A stretch of DNA of 50,495 nt, from positions 1 to 50,495 of IMG/VR virus record IMGVR_UViG_3300021061_000023; one strand, given 5' to 3'. This DNA is from a virus. The notes beneath the pieces were generated by a model, which was given only the letters and a program-made list of their open reading frames with translations, was not told the DNA's origin and did no database searches. Shown piece by piece: positions 38,791 through 46,501 of this stretch (position 1 is the stretch's first letter; every line of letters begins with the position of its first letter). A program made the translations under genes and the position numbers.

Positions 38791-38991
38791 CTAGGCGGGG
38801 CTCGCGGGCTTCGTCCCCAGCTTCACCTCTCCACCTTCCCCAACAGTCCCAACCGCTACAGGGCGAAGGGCAAACTCTCGGAGGATGGCGTCGGCGGCGT
38901 GAACTGAGCGGTTGTCGCCTTGCCCTGCGTACATCTCGATGATGGCGACCAGCCTCTCCCTAACCCGCTCTCTCAGTACGTCACTGCTCAT
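38791..38991 (-). CDS. Hypothetical helical protein
   Basis: A 66-aa protein (MSSDVLRERVRERLVAIIEM, then NRSVHAADAILREFALRPVA). ATG 38991 overlaps the upstream gene by 11 nt. The helix-hinge-helix pattern is short; no family assigned. A 41-bp gap separates it from the zinc-ribbon gene. Confidence 0.62.
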   Translation of the reverse strand: MSSDVLRERVRERLVAIIEMYAGQGDNRSVHAADAILREFALRPVAVGTVGEGGEVKLGTKPASPA

Positions 38992-39376
38992 AGACGTTAA
39001 TCCCGAACAAGGTGCGCCACTTTTCCTCATCGACCGCCTTCAACTCCTGAACGGTGCGGTTCACCCGCGCCTCATAGTCCGGCGGCTGCGGCCAGACATC
39101 TAGGCTTTCGCCAGGTGGCCCGATTAGCTCGCAGGTCTTTATGTCGCCGTCATACAGCGTGCGGAACCCGCCACTGCACGACATCCCGGCCATAGGCTTG
39201 ATCTGCCGAACTGCTGCAAAGAGAATGCTGCTAGGCCAAGGGTCGTGACCGCAGAGCTGCGCAACGCGTCGCGCGACCTCTTCCGTCAGGTTCCTGTTGA
39301 CTGATACCGTGCCGCCGTGGGTGACGGTTATTACAGCCCAGCACGCTGGCGAGTCTACCGTTTCGGCGTCTTCCAT
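38981..39376 (-). CDS. Hypothetical protein
   Basis: A 131-aa protein (MEDAETVDSPACWAVITVTH, then VNRTVQELKAVDEEKWRTLF). ATG 39376 is preferred: the stretch ggaagATGGAAGAC with an aggaagga site matches the start of the next upstream gene at 39572. ATG 39400, overlapping that gene's stop, is the alternative. No domain recognised. Confidence 0.66.
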   Translation of the reverse strand: MEDAETVDSPACWAVITVTHGGTVSVNRNLTEEVARRVAQLCGHDPWPSSILFAAVRQIKPMAGMSCSGGFRTLYDGDIKTCELIGPPGESLDVWPQPPDYEARVNRTVQELKAVDEEKWRTLFGINVYEQ

Positions 39377-39392
39377 CTTCCGTCCTTCCTGT

Positions 39393-39572
39393 TCACTCAT
39401 GGGGAGGGGGAGTTTCCGCAACAGCACGCAGGTCTAGGGCGAGGGCGTCAAGCGCCTGTCGCCCCGTCATGCCCGGATAAAGCTTGTAGGCGGCGTCCAT
39501 AATACTATCGCGATGGCCTGCGGTCACGACGATCTCGGCCAGCCTTTGAAGGCGTTTGCTTCTGTCTTCCAT
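39393..39572 (-). CDS. 59-aa helical protein
   Basis: A short gene (MEDRSKRLQRLAEIVVTAGH start, then MTGRQALDALALDLRAVAET) with aaggaggggaag as ribosome site before ATG 39572. Its end overlaps an alternative start of the next gene. Helical and soluble; function unknown. It has normal codon use for the region. Confidence 0.6.
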   Translation of the reverse strand: MEDRSKRLQRLAEIVVTAGHRDSIMDAAYKLYPGMTGRQALDALALDLRAVAETPPPHE

Positions 39573-39583
39573 CTTCCCCTCCT

Positions 39584-39808
39584 TCAGGGACTAGGGGGCT
39601 CAGTCAAAGCCTGCCGAAGGTCGGCAACCTCTTCCAGCCGCCAGGCAATCTCCTCCTGCAGATCTTCCAATCGGGCGCGCATGGCGGCCTCGATAGTGGG
39701 GTACTCGCCGTTGATCCCGGCGGGGATGTCGTGGATGTAGCCCGCGTCGCTCGATATGAAGGTCGCCGGTTCATCCTCGTGGTGTTGCCAAGTCCAGGTC
39801 AGTTCCAT
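39584..39808 (-). CDS. Hypothetical protein
   Basis: A 74-aa protein from ATG 39808 with ggagggatgag upstream (MELTWTWQHHEDEPATFISS start). A tryptophan-rich beta N-terminus is followed by a long charged helix (MRARLEDLQEEIAWRLEEVA). Upstream in-frame sequence is not coding-like. Function unknown. Confidence 0.64.
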   Translation of the reverse strand: MELTWTWQHHEDEPATFISSDAGYIHDIPAGINGEYPTIEAAMRARLEDLQEEIAWRLEEVADLRQALTEPPSP

Positions 39809-39809
39809 C

Positions 39810-40046
39810 TCATCCCTCCATACTGTTAGAGCGAGCGGGCTCGAAGCCGCGCATGTATTCCGCCAGGAACGAACCGGACGGCCGGTCATGGACCTTGCCG
39901 GGCCCAAGCACTTCAACGCCATGCCGACGAGCGCGGTCGATCATGCCCTGCCACCAGTTGTTCGGCTCGCCGCGTTGACAGCCAAGGGCGTCGATCAGGA
40001 GCATGACGGTGTGCTCCAGCTCGTCGATGCGGTCCTTCTCACCCAT
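39810..40046 (-). CDS. Hypothetical protein (MGEK start)
   Basis: A 78-aa protein (MGEKDRIDELEHTVMLLIDA, then GPGKVHDRPSGSFLAEYMRG). Its start ATGGGTGAGAAG is shared with genes at 41919 and 43395. Ribosome site gaaggga is in the end of the upstream gene, which overlaps by 8 nt. No family. Confidence 0.64.
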   Translation of the reverse strand: MGEKDRIDELEHTVMLLIDALGCQRGEPNNWWQGMIDRARRHGVEVLGPGKVHDRPSGSFLAEYMRGFEPARSNSMEG

Positions 40047-40365
40047 TTCCCTTCTCCGTGTCGTTAGAGCGGAGGACCGGCGTCTCGTCGCCGATTGCTG
40101 CCCGTAACATCGCGCGAAAGCGTATCGCGTGCTTGGCCTTTACGCTGACATACCGATCCGTCGGCCGGCGCTCTGGAGACAGCGCCTTGGCTGCAGCCTT
40201 GAGCATCTTGTTGTCGGGCGCCAGCAGGGCGCGGACAACCGCAACTGTCGCTTCGTCGACGCGATGCTCGGCAATGCCCTGACGCAGGAGCGCAGACCGG
40301 ACGCGCTGAGCGGCTGGCGTGAACTGCGGAGCAGGCCAGTCCAGGCCGCCATCACCCTCGGCCAT
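40039..40365 (-). CDS. Hypothetical basic protein
   Basis: A 108-aa protein from ATG 40365 with ggagg five bases upstream (MAEGDGGLDWPAPQFTPAAQ start). Central helical segment VDEATVAVVRALLAPDNKML and a basic end (YVSVKAKHAIRFRAMLRAAI) suggest nucleic-acid binding. It is first in its leftward run, 257 bp from the integrase start. Confidence 0.62.
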   Translation of the reverse strand: MAEGDGGLDWPAPQFTPAAQRVRSALLRQGIAEHRVDEATVAVVRALLAPDNKMLKAAAKALSPERRPTDRYVSVKAKHAIRFRAMLRAAIGDETPVLRSNDTEKGNG

Positions 40366-40622
40366 TCGGCCCTCCAATCGCCAGAGCGAAACCGCTTTGA
40401 TGACGGGATTGATGATAGCATTTCCGAGAGGGAGCGGAAAGCCTTACGTTTCGGGCGTTTCCGGACTTCCGATGGCTCCCCGGGCAGGAACCGCCTGGGT
40501 GTCCGCACCCGTTCACCAGTGGCCGCAAATCCCTTGCGGATCGGCCTTTCCGGCGTCTAGCGTCTCCCCGAACTGTGTTTAGGTGTTCATATCAATCCGC
40601 TGCCGGATTGATGACGGGATTT
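40366..40622. promoter_or_regulatory. Integrase upstream region with 14-bp direct repeat
   Basis: This 257-bp gap separates a leftward gene from the rightward integrase. TTGATGACGGGATT occurs at 40397-40410 and 40608-40621 and is followed by ATGA in both cases; the second copy abuts the integrase start. Small hairpins lie at 40522-40538 (ccgcaa/ttgcgg). It is a plausible place for integrase arm sites, but no tRNA-like attP core is recognisable. Confidence 0.4.
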
Positions 40623-41795
40623 ATGACGCGTCAGACCAATAAACTTTCTGCGAGGACCGTGCAGACGGCCAAGACGCCCGGGCGCTTGGGCGATGGCCTG
40701 GGGCTATATCTGCACGTCGACGAGGCATTGAACAAGCGCTGGGTGTTCGTCTTCCAATGGCGCGGCCGGCGGAAGGAGATGGGACTGGGCTCGCTGCACG
40801 ACGTCGGCCTCCAGGAAGCCCGCGAGGAGCGCGACAGGGCGCGCAAGCTGGTGCGGGCTGGGGTGAACCCCATCGACGCCCGGAAGGCCGACAGGGGGGC
40901 TACCACGTTCGGCGCCTATGCCCTCGAAACCATCGAGGCGATCAAGGCCGAATGGACCAGCGACAAGACCGAGAAGAACTGGCGCAGCAGTCTCGAGAAG
41001 CACGCGGCGGCGATATGGGACAAGCCGATAGGTGAGGTCGGCGAGGACGACATTCTAGACGTGCTGCGCCCTATCTGGACCAGGGCGCCGGTCTTGGCGG
41101 AGAAGGTGAGGGGGCGGATTGAGCGGGTGCTTGACGCGGCCACGGCGAAGAAGCTGCGCTCTGGAGACAACCCGGCCCGATGGAAGGGCCACCTGTCCCA
41201 TCTGCTTGCCAAGCGAACCGCGCTGAAGGTCGGCCATCACAAGGCCATGCCGTTCGCCGACGTGCCGGCCTTCGTTCAGGGCTTGGGGGAAAGCACCAGC
41301 GAGCGCGCCCTGGCCTGGCTGATCCTCACTGCCTCCCGCACGACGGAGGTGCGTGGCGCCACGTTCGCAGAGATCAAGGGGGACGTCTGGACGGTTCCGA
41401 AGGAGCGCATGAAGCAGCGGCGGGAACACCGGGTGCCGCTGTCCCGGCAGGCGCTAAAGCTGCTTGAGGATCTGGCGAACGACACCCCGTTCCTATTCCC
41501 GAGCCGGAAAGAAGGGGCCTTCCTGTCGTCGGCTGCGATGGATCGGGCGCTTGAGCGGCTGGGGGTGGACGACGTCGCCACCGTTCATGGCTTCCGGTCA
41601 TCCTTTAAGGATTGGGCGACGGAGACGACGGATTTCCCCGACAGCCTCTCAGAGGCCGCCCTGGCGCACATCACCGGGGACAAGGCCGAACGGGCCTATC
41701 GTCGGGGTGACGTGCTTCTCAGGCGGCGCGACCTGATGCAGGCGTGGGCTGACTATCTCCTTCCACCAGGGCCTCAAGCTGGGCGCGAGGAATGA
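40623..41795 (+). CDS. int: Tyrosine integrase (P4-type)
   Basis: A 390-aa site-specific recombinase that integrates the phage chromosome. The N-terminal DUF4102-type arm-binding domain (GRLGDGLGLYLHVDEALNKR, then RKEMGLGSLHDVGLQEARE) is followed by a core SAM-like domain and the catalytic domain. Catalytic residues visible: Arg in TASRTTEVRG (about 240), His and Arg in VHGFRSSFKDWA (about 321-324), His in LAHITGD (about 348) and Tyr in AYRRGD (about 359). ATG 40623 is chosen; 40611 is an in-frame alternative. Confidence 0.93.
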   Translation: MTRQTNKLSARTVQTAKTPGRLGDGLGLYLHVDEALNKRWVFVFQWRGRRKEMGLGSLHDVGLQEAREERDRARKLVRAGVNPIDARKADRGATTFGAYALETIEAIKAEWTSDKTEKNWRSSLEKHAAAIWDKPIGEVGEDDILDVLRPIWTRAPVLAEKVRGRIERVLDAATAKKLRSGDNPARWKGHLSHLLAKRTALKVGHHKAMPFADVPAFVQGLGESTSERALAWLILTASRTTEVRGATFAEIKGDVWTVPKERMKQRREHRVPLSRQALKLLEDLANDTPFLFPSRKEGAFLSSAAMDRALERLGVDDVATVHGFRSSFKDWATETTDFPDSLSEAALAHITGDKAERAYRRGDVLLRRRDLMQAWADYLLPPGPQAGREE

Positions 41796-41919
41796 TCCGG
41801 CGGCCGGCTACCGTCTTGGGGACCAAGCGCCCCTCGCCGATCAGCTCGTAAATCTTCGTGCGGCCAATGCCGATGGCCTTCGCGGCTTCGTTGATATTGT
41901 AAGCCAGCTTCTCACCCAT
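41719..41919 (-). CDS. Excisionase-like HTH protein
   Basis: A 66-aa MerR-like/HTH_17 protein (MGEKLAYNINEAAKAIGIGR, then TKIYELIGEGRLVPKTVAGR and RRIIPRAQLEALV). This is the winged-helix form used by phage excisionases. It converges on and overlaps the integrase 3' end by 77 bp. ATG 41919 begins with the repeated ATGGGTGAGAAG start. It may direct excision, or act as a general DNA-binding regulator. Confidence 0.8.
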   Translation of the reverse strand: MGEKLAYNINEAAKAIGIGRTKIYELIGEGRLVPKTVAGRRIIPRAQLEALVEGDSQPTPASGRAA

Positions 41920-42382
41920 TACCGCCCCCTTGTAGATGGATGGGGGGCATCCCGGGCTCGGCATCAACCGTCTGCGGCGACGTCGGCTTTGCCTCCGACC
42001 CGCTGGCAGGTAAGGCCGCTAGCAGGGCGCTCAACAGGTAGCGGGCGAGTTGAGGCGCGAACGGCTGATCCGCCCGCCAGCCACGCACCGCCATGTCCTC
42101 CATCGCTTCGTTGAGCAACTCGCCTTCCCGACCGGGTTGCTTCTCCCCTACGAGGGTGAGGACAGCATCGAGTGAGGCGGTGTAGGCGGGGACGACATGG
42201 AGCGCCTTGTCACCGTCGGACGTGCGGAAGCTGAAGGTTGGTTGGCCGCCAATCGTGTGGCCCAGATGGCAGACCTTGCGGAACGTCCAGCCGTTGAGCC
42301 AAGTCCACAGGCGGGCATCCGACTCCCGATCCGGCCCGTTGGCTTCTTCCACCCGAGCCCGAAGGTCAGCTAGGTCGGTCAT
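41912..42382 (-). CDS. Hypothetical early protein with repeated linker tail
   Basis: A 156-aa protein (TDLADLRARVEEANGPDRES, then GRLWTW-like NGWTFRK, and KALHVVPAYTASLDAVLTLV). The body resembles phage proteins of unknown function. The C-terminal 35 residues (SPQTVDAEPGMPP) are coded by a DNA block also found at 47.3 and 47.77 kb. It overlaps both neighbours by 4-8 nt. Confidence 0.68.
   Translation of the reverse strand: MTDLADLRARVEEANGPDRESDARLWTWLNGWTFRKVCHLGHTIGGQPTFSFRTSDGDKALHVVPAYTASLDAVLTLVGEKQPGREGELLNEAMEDMAVRGWRADQPFAPQLARYLLSALLAALPASGSEAKPTSPQTVDAEPGMPPIHLQGGGNG
41942..41982. repeat. Linker repeat type B, copy 1
   Basis: ggggggcatcccggg...accgtctgcggcgacg. It matches 47326-47366 in the same orientation and, inverted, 47754-47793. 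It encodes a C-terminal SPQTVDA tail. Confidence 0.7.
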
Positions 42383-42993
42383 GGCTTCACCTGTTCAGGG
42401 GCCAGGGATGGGGGAGGGGCGGGGAGGGGTTGCCAGTGGGTGGGCTGAAGCTCGGCGTATTCCTGCATTCCCCAGTCGGCCACGGTGCCGTCAGTCCAGG
42501 CCCCGCGATAGTAGATCTCGTCGTTGTCGGCGTTGTATTCGCTGTCGAACTCCGCGTGCCAGCGACCCACGGTCTGAACGAAGCCGTGTCCCTGGATCTG
42601 CTCGGCAAGCAGGACAGACGTCCCATCCTTCGGTGCCGTCTCAATCGGTTGCCATCCAGGGACCAGTGTCGAGGCCTTGGCCTCGCACGCCGCATCGGCG
42701 GTTGATGACGGACCCGGGAGGCGTTCAGAATACTTGTTGAGTACGGCGTCCGCTAGGTGTTGTTGCAATACGGGTCTGGACCAGACGTCCATGTTGTTCC
42801 ATGCTTCGCAGGCATCGTATATTACTTCTGACACTTCCTCCCTATCCAGTCCTTGAAGGCGGGAGAGGGCGGAGAGGCGCTCAATCTCGTCAATCGCTTC
42901 CGCCAGCAGCTTGTCGGTTTCGTCGCTGCTACGGTTCCACCCGAACGTGCCCATGTGTTCGCGCAACCGTCCAACCAGATCAGAGGCGGTCAT
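42379..42993 (-). CDS. DUF551-domain protein
   Basis: A 204-aa protein from ATG 42993 (aggag upstream). The N-terminal half is helical (SDLVGRLREHMGTFGWNRSS). The C-terminal half is a clear DUF551 domain (GWQPIETAPKDGTSVLL, VGRWHAEFDS, THWQPLPAPP, about 115-195), a beta domain frequent in phages but of unknown role. The two parts are joined by a linker whose DNA is repeated at 48.6 kb. Confidence 0.8.
   Translation of the reverse strand: MTASDLVGRLREHMGTFGWNRSSDETDKLLAEAIDEIERLSALSRLQGLDREEVSEVIYDACEAWNNMDVWSRPVLQQHLADAVLNKYSERLPGPSSTADAACEAKASTLVPGWQPIETAPKDGTSVLLAEQIQGHGFVQTVGRWHAEFDSEYNADNDEIYYRGAWTDGTVADWGMQEYAELQPTHWQPLPAPPPSLAPEQVKP
42656..42721. repeat. Linker repeat type A, copy 1
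   Basis: About 65 bp (ccagggaccagtg ... gccgcatcggcggt ... cccgggag) matching 48570-48632 with scattered differences and small indels. It encodes the linker between the two halves of the DUF551 protein. Confidence 0.7.
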
Positions 42994-43222
42994 GGGCGGG
43001 GGCTCCTGGCTCGGTGAGGGTCGCGTAAACATCGGGATGGACATACAGCTTGCCTTGAGCGTGGTAGGCTCCAGGCTGCCGGCCGCGCACGACGCGCTGC
43101 GGATGGCCTAGTCGCTCACGGCGCTTTGCTCGGCTCGGCGAGCGGCAGGCGGACCAGTCCTCGTAGGCGACGGTGGCCTGAGCGGAGACGACGACCGGCA
43201 TACCGGCGAGGTTGCTGATCAC
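42980..43222 (-). CDS. Hypothetical protein
   Basis: An 80-aa basic protein with GTG 43222 (VISNLAGMPVVVSAQATVAY, then SRAKRRERLGHPQRVVRGRQ). The GTG overlaps the previous stop (GTGA) and aggaaggggg is the ribosome site. It ends overlapping the DUF551 gene start by 14 nt. No family assigned. Confidence 0.62.
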   Translation of the reverse strand: MISNLAGMPVVVSAQATVAYEDWSACRSPSRAKRRERLGHPQRVVRGRQPGAYHAQGKLYVHPDVYATLTEPGAPAHDRL

Positions 43223-43395
43223 GATCCGCCCCCTTCCTCTTGGTTAGAGGTGCGGGCGACGGCCTTGATGATCGCCTCGTAGGCTTCTGCCACCGACAGG
43301 TCTTCGCAGGCCCAATCCTCCAGCGCGAGGAAGACCGCATCCAAAGCAGCGGCGTCGTCCTCGATGCTCGTCGGGACCGTTGCCTTCTCACCCAT
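43219..43395 (-). CDS. 58-aa acidic protein (MGEK start)
   Basis: A short acidic protein (MGEKATVPTSIEDDAAALDA, then CEDLSVAEAYEAIIKAVART) with ggaggaaaag before ATG 43395. It shares the 12-base start with two other early genes. Helical; function unknown. Confidence 0.62.
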   Translation of the reverse strand: MGEKATVPTSIEDDAAALDAVFLALEDWACEDLSVAEAYEAIIKAVARTSNQEEGGGS

Positions 43396-43840
43396 GGTCT
43401 TTTCCTCCCTGGGTATGGAGAGCGGAGCGGGCGCGGGTGTGGATGCGCTCAAGCAGCTTGGTCAGCAGGCCAACGCTCTCGGGGGCCGGTTGCGACAACA
43501 CCGCGATGTTGCCCATCGTCCCCCTCAGTTCATCCCTTTCCCGTTGGACCTGGGATAGCTGGTCTAGGAGGTGGGGGAGGGCGTTTACGGCGGCGACGAT
43601 GAGGCGGCCCGTGGCTTCGCCAACGTAGCCGACACCGGGGCCAATGGCGCAGAAGCCGCTGATCGTGCTTTGCTTCTCGTCACGGTCGCAAGGCCACCAG
43701 CCGCCGGGCTCGTCATCGTCCGTCGCCTTCTCCAGCAGTTCCCTTAGTTCGGAGAAGTCCTTGGGGGCCTCCCGGGAACTGGCGTCATCGGTCTGTGCGG
43801 CGTTCGTCATGCTCACGCCTTCGGGCAGGTTGTCGGTCAT
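43388..43840 (-). CDS. Hypothetical protein
   Basis: A 150-aa protein starting at ATG 43840, which overlaps the previous stop. After a variable start, FSELRELLEKATDDDEPGGW and VGEATGRLIVAAVNALPHLL form the body, and a C-terminal coiled-coil-like helix (LDQLSQVQRERDELRG) follows. The AVNALPHLLDQL pattern is common in phage hypothetical proteins. Function unknown. Confidence 0.7.
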   Translation of the reverse strand: MTDNLPEGVSMTNAAQTDDASSREAPKDFSELRELLEKATDDDEPGGWWPCDRDEKQSTISGFCAIGPGVGYVGEATGRLIVAAVNALPHLLDQLSQVQRERDELRGTMGNIAVLSQPAPESVGLLTKLLERIHTRARSALHTQGGKDHG

Positions 43841-44331
43841 GCTGCTGCTTTCAGTTCGATGCCGAGCAGTTCGCCCAGGATTTCGAAGACGCGGGTCTTC
43901 ACGGCCTGAAACTCAGGGGCCTTCATGGCGGCGTGCGATTGGCTCTTGGCGGTGTAGGTGGTCAGGACGTTGCCGCGCAGGGTGATGACGGCGTAGCTGT
44001 CCCGGCGGCGCAGGCGCTCAAGCCAGCGCTCGGCCTCGGCCCGGCTTTCACAGACCTCTTCGACGACATCGCACCAGCCGGCACGGATGAGCAGGTTCTT
44101 CCGAAAATGCTCCTCGGTCGGCCAACGGTCCTCGCCTTCGGGGAGGGTGTTGAAGCACTCGCGGATCACGGCGAAGAAGTGCCGATGGCTGGCGGGGCTG
44201 CGCTCCTCGACCGGCGCCAGGGTCACGCACTCACCTTCGCCATAAGTCTCGTTGCAGAGCCTCGCGAACCGGGGCGCCGGGCGAAACGCTCCGTCGATGA
44301 ACGTGCAGGGGATCGGGCTGATCGTGGTCAT
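43837..44331 (-). CDS. Phage conserved protein, DUF1367-like
   Basis: A 164-aa protein. SPASHRHFFAVIRECFNTLP and KNLLIRAGWCDVV look like the HRxFFALL pattern and the following helical part of DUF1367-type recombination-region proteins of lambdoid phages; the assignment is weak. It lies beside the YqaJ/ERF recombination genes, which supports a DNA-metabolism role. It overlaps its neighbours on both sides. Confidence 0.7.
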   Translation of the reverse strand: MTTISPIPCTFIDGAFRPAPRFARLCNETYGEGECVTLAPVEERSPASHRHFFAVIRECFNTLPEGEDRWPTEEHFRKNLLIRAGWCDVVEEVCESRAEAERWLERLRRRDSYAVITLRGNVLTTYTAKSQSHAAMKAPEFQAVKTRVFEILGELLGIELKAAA

Positions 44332-44464
44332 CGGAAGTGATCGGGGGCCGCTTTTTCGGCCGCACCCCCTCCCTCACTGTGATTGTCGCCCCCGGAAAGG
44401 CCGCCAGGACCGCACGGCAGAACGCGCGGGCCTCGACCACCTCCGGGGTATCGGATAGCTTCAC
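44231..44464 (-). CDS. Small protein overlapping the DUF1367-like gene
   Basis: A 77-aa protein with GTG 44464 (VKLSDTPEVVEARAFCRAVL, then FPGATITVREGVRPKKRPPI). The first 45 residues look coding; the last 33 lie over the next gene's start in another frame (101 nt overlap). It is 3 nt from the YqaJ stop. It may be real with an unusually long overlap. Confidence 0.5.
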   Translation of the reverse strand: MKLSDTPEVVEARAFCRAVLAAFPGATITVREGVRPKKRPPITSDDHDQPDPLHVHRRSVSPGAPVREALQRDLWRR

Positions 44465-44467
44465 GGG

Positions 44468-45094
44468 TCACGCGGCGGCCTGGAGATAGCGGGCCGTCAG
44501 CTCCTCGAGCTTGGCGTCCAGTTGGGCCAGAAAGTCGGTGACCTCGGCCTCGGCTTCAGCGATGAACGCGGGGTCACGGGGAACCCGCTGAATGAACAGC
44601 CGCATGGCCTCGGGAAGCCTGGGATCGTAGCTGGCGAAGTCGCACCACGCCCGTCCGGTGCAGGCCATCTGCCACTGCATCTGCGTGACGTACTTCGCCG
44701 GGACCGCGCCGCCCAAGAGGGTGTCGAGGTGCGTGGCCGTGTTGGGGCACTTGATCTCCAACATGCCGTCTTCGCCGACCAGGCCGTCGGGGCTAGCGCC
44801 GGTCATGGCGATCACCGGATGATCGACGAAGCCGACCTCGACCACGTCCACGTCAGCCATGAAGGCGTAGGCGGCGCGGGCCTCCGGTTCCTTGTCGGCT
44901 CCCCACTGCATCGCGGCGTTGGTGAAGCCTTCGGTCCTCACACCAGCGAGCCTTTCGGCGATCAGCTCTGCCATGTAGTTGGCTCGGCTGGCGCTGTAGC
45001 CGGTCTTCGTCTTGGCGATCACGTCCGCTACGCGGGAGGCGGTGACCTTGCCAAGCCGGGCGGCGAACCATTCGGGGGAGCCCTGGACGATCAT
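44468..45094 (-). CDS. YqaJ/lambda-exonuclease-type recombinase nuclease
   Basis: A 208-aa nuclease that resects double-stranded ends for recombination. Motifs: the N-terminal GSPEWFAARLGKVTASRVAD, then GASPDGLVGEDGMLEIKCPN (about 98-117) carrying the metal-binding Asp, Glu and Lys of the PD-(D/E)XK core, and YVTQMQWQMACTG (Q residue). It overlaps the ERF gene by 4 nt, and this exonuclease plus annealing-protein pair is a standard phage recombination module. Confidence 0.92.
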   Translation of the reverse strand: MIVQGSPEWFAARLGKVTASRVADVIAKTKTGYSASRANYMAELIAERLAGVRTEGFTNAAMQWGADKEPEARAAYAFMADVDVVEVGFVDHPVIAMTGASPDGLVGEDGMLEIKCPNTATHLDTLLGGAVPAKYVTQMQWQMACTGRAWCDFASYDPRLPEAMRLFIQRVPRDPAFIAEAEAEVTDFLAQLDAKLEELTARYLQAAA

Positions 45095-45972
45095 TTCGCG
45101 GCCTTTCGCTTGGCTTCGAGCGCCTTCATGACCTTGTCGAAGTCGCGGGCCGGGATCGCGGCGATACTTTCGGCCTTGATGTAGGCCAGGAACCGCTTCC
45201 GATCGGCGCCCACGTCTTCCATGAGGGCCTGAACCTCGGCTTGCTGATCCTCCGAAAGGCCGGCGGGATCACCGCCGCTCTTGCCGTCATCGTCCTCGCC
45301 ACGGCTGGTGATGTTCAGCAGGGCCATTGCGGTGTAGCGCTTGCCGTAGCTGGTGCTGGAGCCGACCGCCTGGACAGCGTTCTTGCTGCCGGTGCTGTCA
45401 TGTGGAAGGGTGATTGTCGTCTCTTCCTGGTGGCCCGCGCTGTGCGACAAGATGCCGGTGACGATGATCTTGCCGTCGGCGGCGAGGCCCGTGCGGAAGG
45501 ACAAGGCGAAGCCATGTTCGGACAGGGCCGGGCGGATCGCCTCGTTAATATCCTCCCACAGCGCGTAAGGGGTGGAGTGGCCCTGCTTGCCGTCCTTTGC
45601 GGGAACGATGATCCTGCCGCGCTCGGTGATGACCGGAAGCTTGGGTTGCATGGCGGCCAGCGCTGCGGCATACGCGGCCTTCGCGTCCCGGTCGCTGATG
45701 CGCTCGTACATGTCGAGCAACCGCCCCAGCTTCTCGACATCGGTGTTGGGGTCGGCGGCGGCCCGGCTGATGACCTCCATGATGGTCGCCGGGTTGGTCT
45801 GGACGACCTCGGCGGCTACGGCGGTAGCGGTGTCTCGTTTGGCGACGGCGCCCATCGGGCTCTCCTCTTCGGGTTGATGTTCGATCTCGCAGGCCAGCAA
45901 AGACGGTTGAAACTCCGCGACGGTTTGGGGATCTTCGTAGGGCTGCATCGGCAGGCTCCGGTCTCTGGCCAT
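45091..45972 (-). CDS. erf: ERF-family single-strand annealing protein
   Basis: A 293-aa recombinase that anneals complementary single strands. The ERF core includes AALAAMQPKLPVITERGRII, YALWEDINEAIRPALSEHGF and the diagnostic SSTSYGKRYTAMALLNI with GEDDDG (about 203-228). ATG 45972 overlaps the previous stop (TAATG). An in-frame ATG at 45855, with gaggaga upstream, is a strong alternative because the conserved domain begins after it. Partner of the YqaJ nuclease. Confidence 0.9.
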   Translation of the reverse strand: MARDRSLPMQPYEDPQTVAEFQPSLLACEIEHQPEEESPMGAVAKRDTATAVAAEVVQTNPATIMEVISRAAADPNTDVEKLGRLLDMYERISDRDAKAAYAAALAAMQPKLPVITERGRIIVPAKDGKQGHSTPYALWEDINEAIRPALSEHGFALSFRTGLAADGKIIVTGILSHSAGHQEETTITLPHDSTGSKNAVQAVGSSTSYGKRYTAMALLNITSRGEDDDGKSGGDPAGLSEDQQAEVQALMEDVGADRKRFLAYIKAESIAAIPARDFDKVMKALEAKRKAAK

Positions 45973-46172
45973 TACGGAGAGCCTGTTGACGGCTTGGTCG
46001 GCTTCAGCCCGAAGAACTCGGGATCGCGAGCCATGATGGAAAAGACGTCGCCGTAGGGCAGACCGAGGCGTTCATGGACCATCGCCCAATGCGCGCCATC
46101 CGACAGGCCAAGCGCCTCAGTCTCGTCGAGGACGACCTTCACGGCTTCCTTTGAGAGGGTTCGTCTGGCCAT
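45972..46172 (-). CDS. Hypothetical protein
   Basis: A 66-aa helical protein (MARRTLSKEAVKVVLDETEA, then LPYGDVFSIMARDPEFFGLK). Its start cgtaATGGCCAGA is the same as that of the ERF gene 200 bp downstream. It overlaps both neighbours by one to a few bases. Function unknown. Confidence 0.65.
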   Translation of the reverse strand: MARRTLSKEAVKVVLDETEALGLSDGAHWAMVHERLGLPYGDVFSIMARDPEFFGLKPTKPSTGSP

Positions 46173-46477
46173 TACGGGGTCTCTGGAATGGAGGGCTTGC
46201 GGCGAAGCGTGAAGCCGAGACGGTCGGCGAGCTTGCGAAGCAGGGCTTCGTCGCAATCGCCGCACGAGCCGTAGCCAAGCGTCCGCATCGTGTTGCCGCC
46301 GAAGGCCACGACCTGCATCCCGCTCGAATGCATGGGCTTGCCGACCTTCACGCCAATGGCGGTGTTGCCGCCCTCTCCGGTTCTGACGTGATGCGCGATG
46401 GCGGCACCGGCCGTGCCGTTAGCCTCCAGCTCGTGAACCATGTCGTTCAGGATGAGGGCGGGGGTGTTCAGGCCCAT
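46172..46477 (-). CDS. Hypothetical protein, first gene of the recombination operon
   Basis: A 101-aa protein (MGLNTPALILNDMVHELEAN, then HHVRTGEGGNTAIGVKVGKP, and GSCGDCDEALLRKLADRLG). A CxxC pair and a C-terminal helix are visible. aaggag precedes ATG 46477. It is transcribed from the leftward promoter at 46.53 kb, so it heads the operon with ERF and YqaJ. Confidence 0.7.
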   Translation of the reverse strand: MGLNTPALILNDMVHELEANGTAGAAIAHHVRTGEGGNTAIGVKVGKPMHSSGMQVVAFGGNTMRTLGYGSCGDCDEALLRKLADRLGFTLRRKPSIPETP

Positions 46478-46501
46478 CGACGGGGCTCCTTAGTGGAATG
46501 G

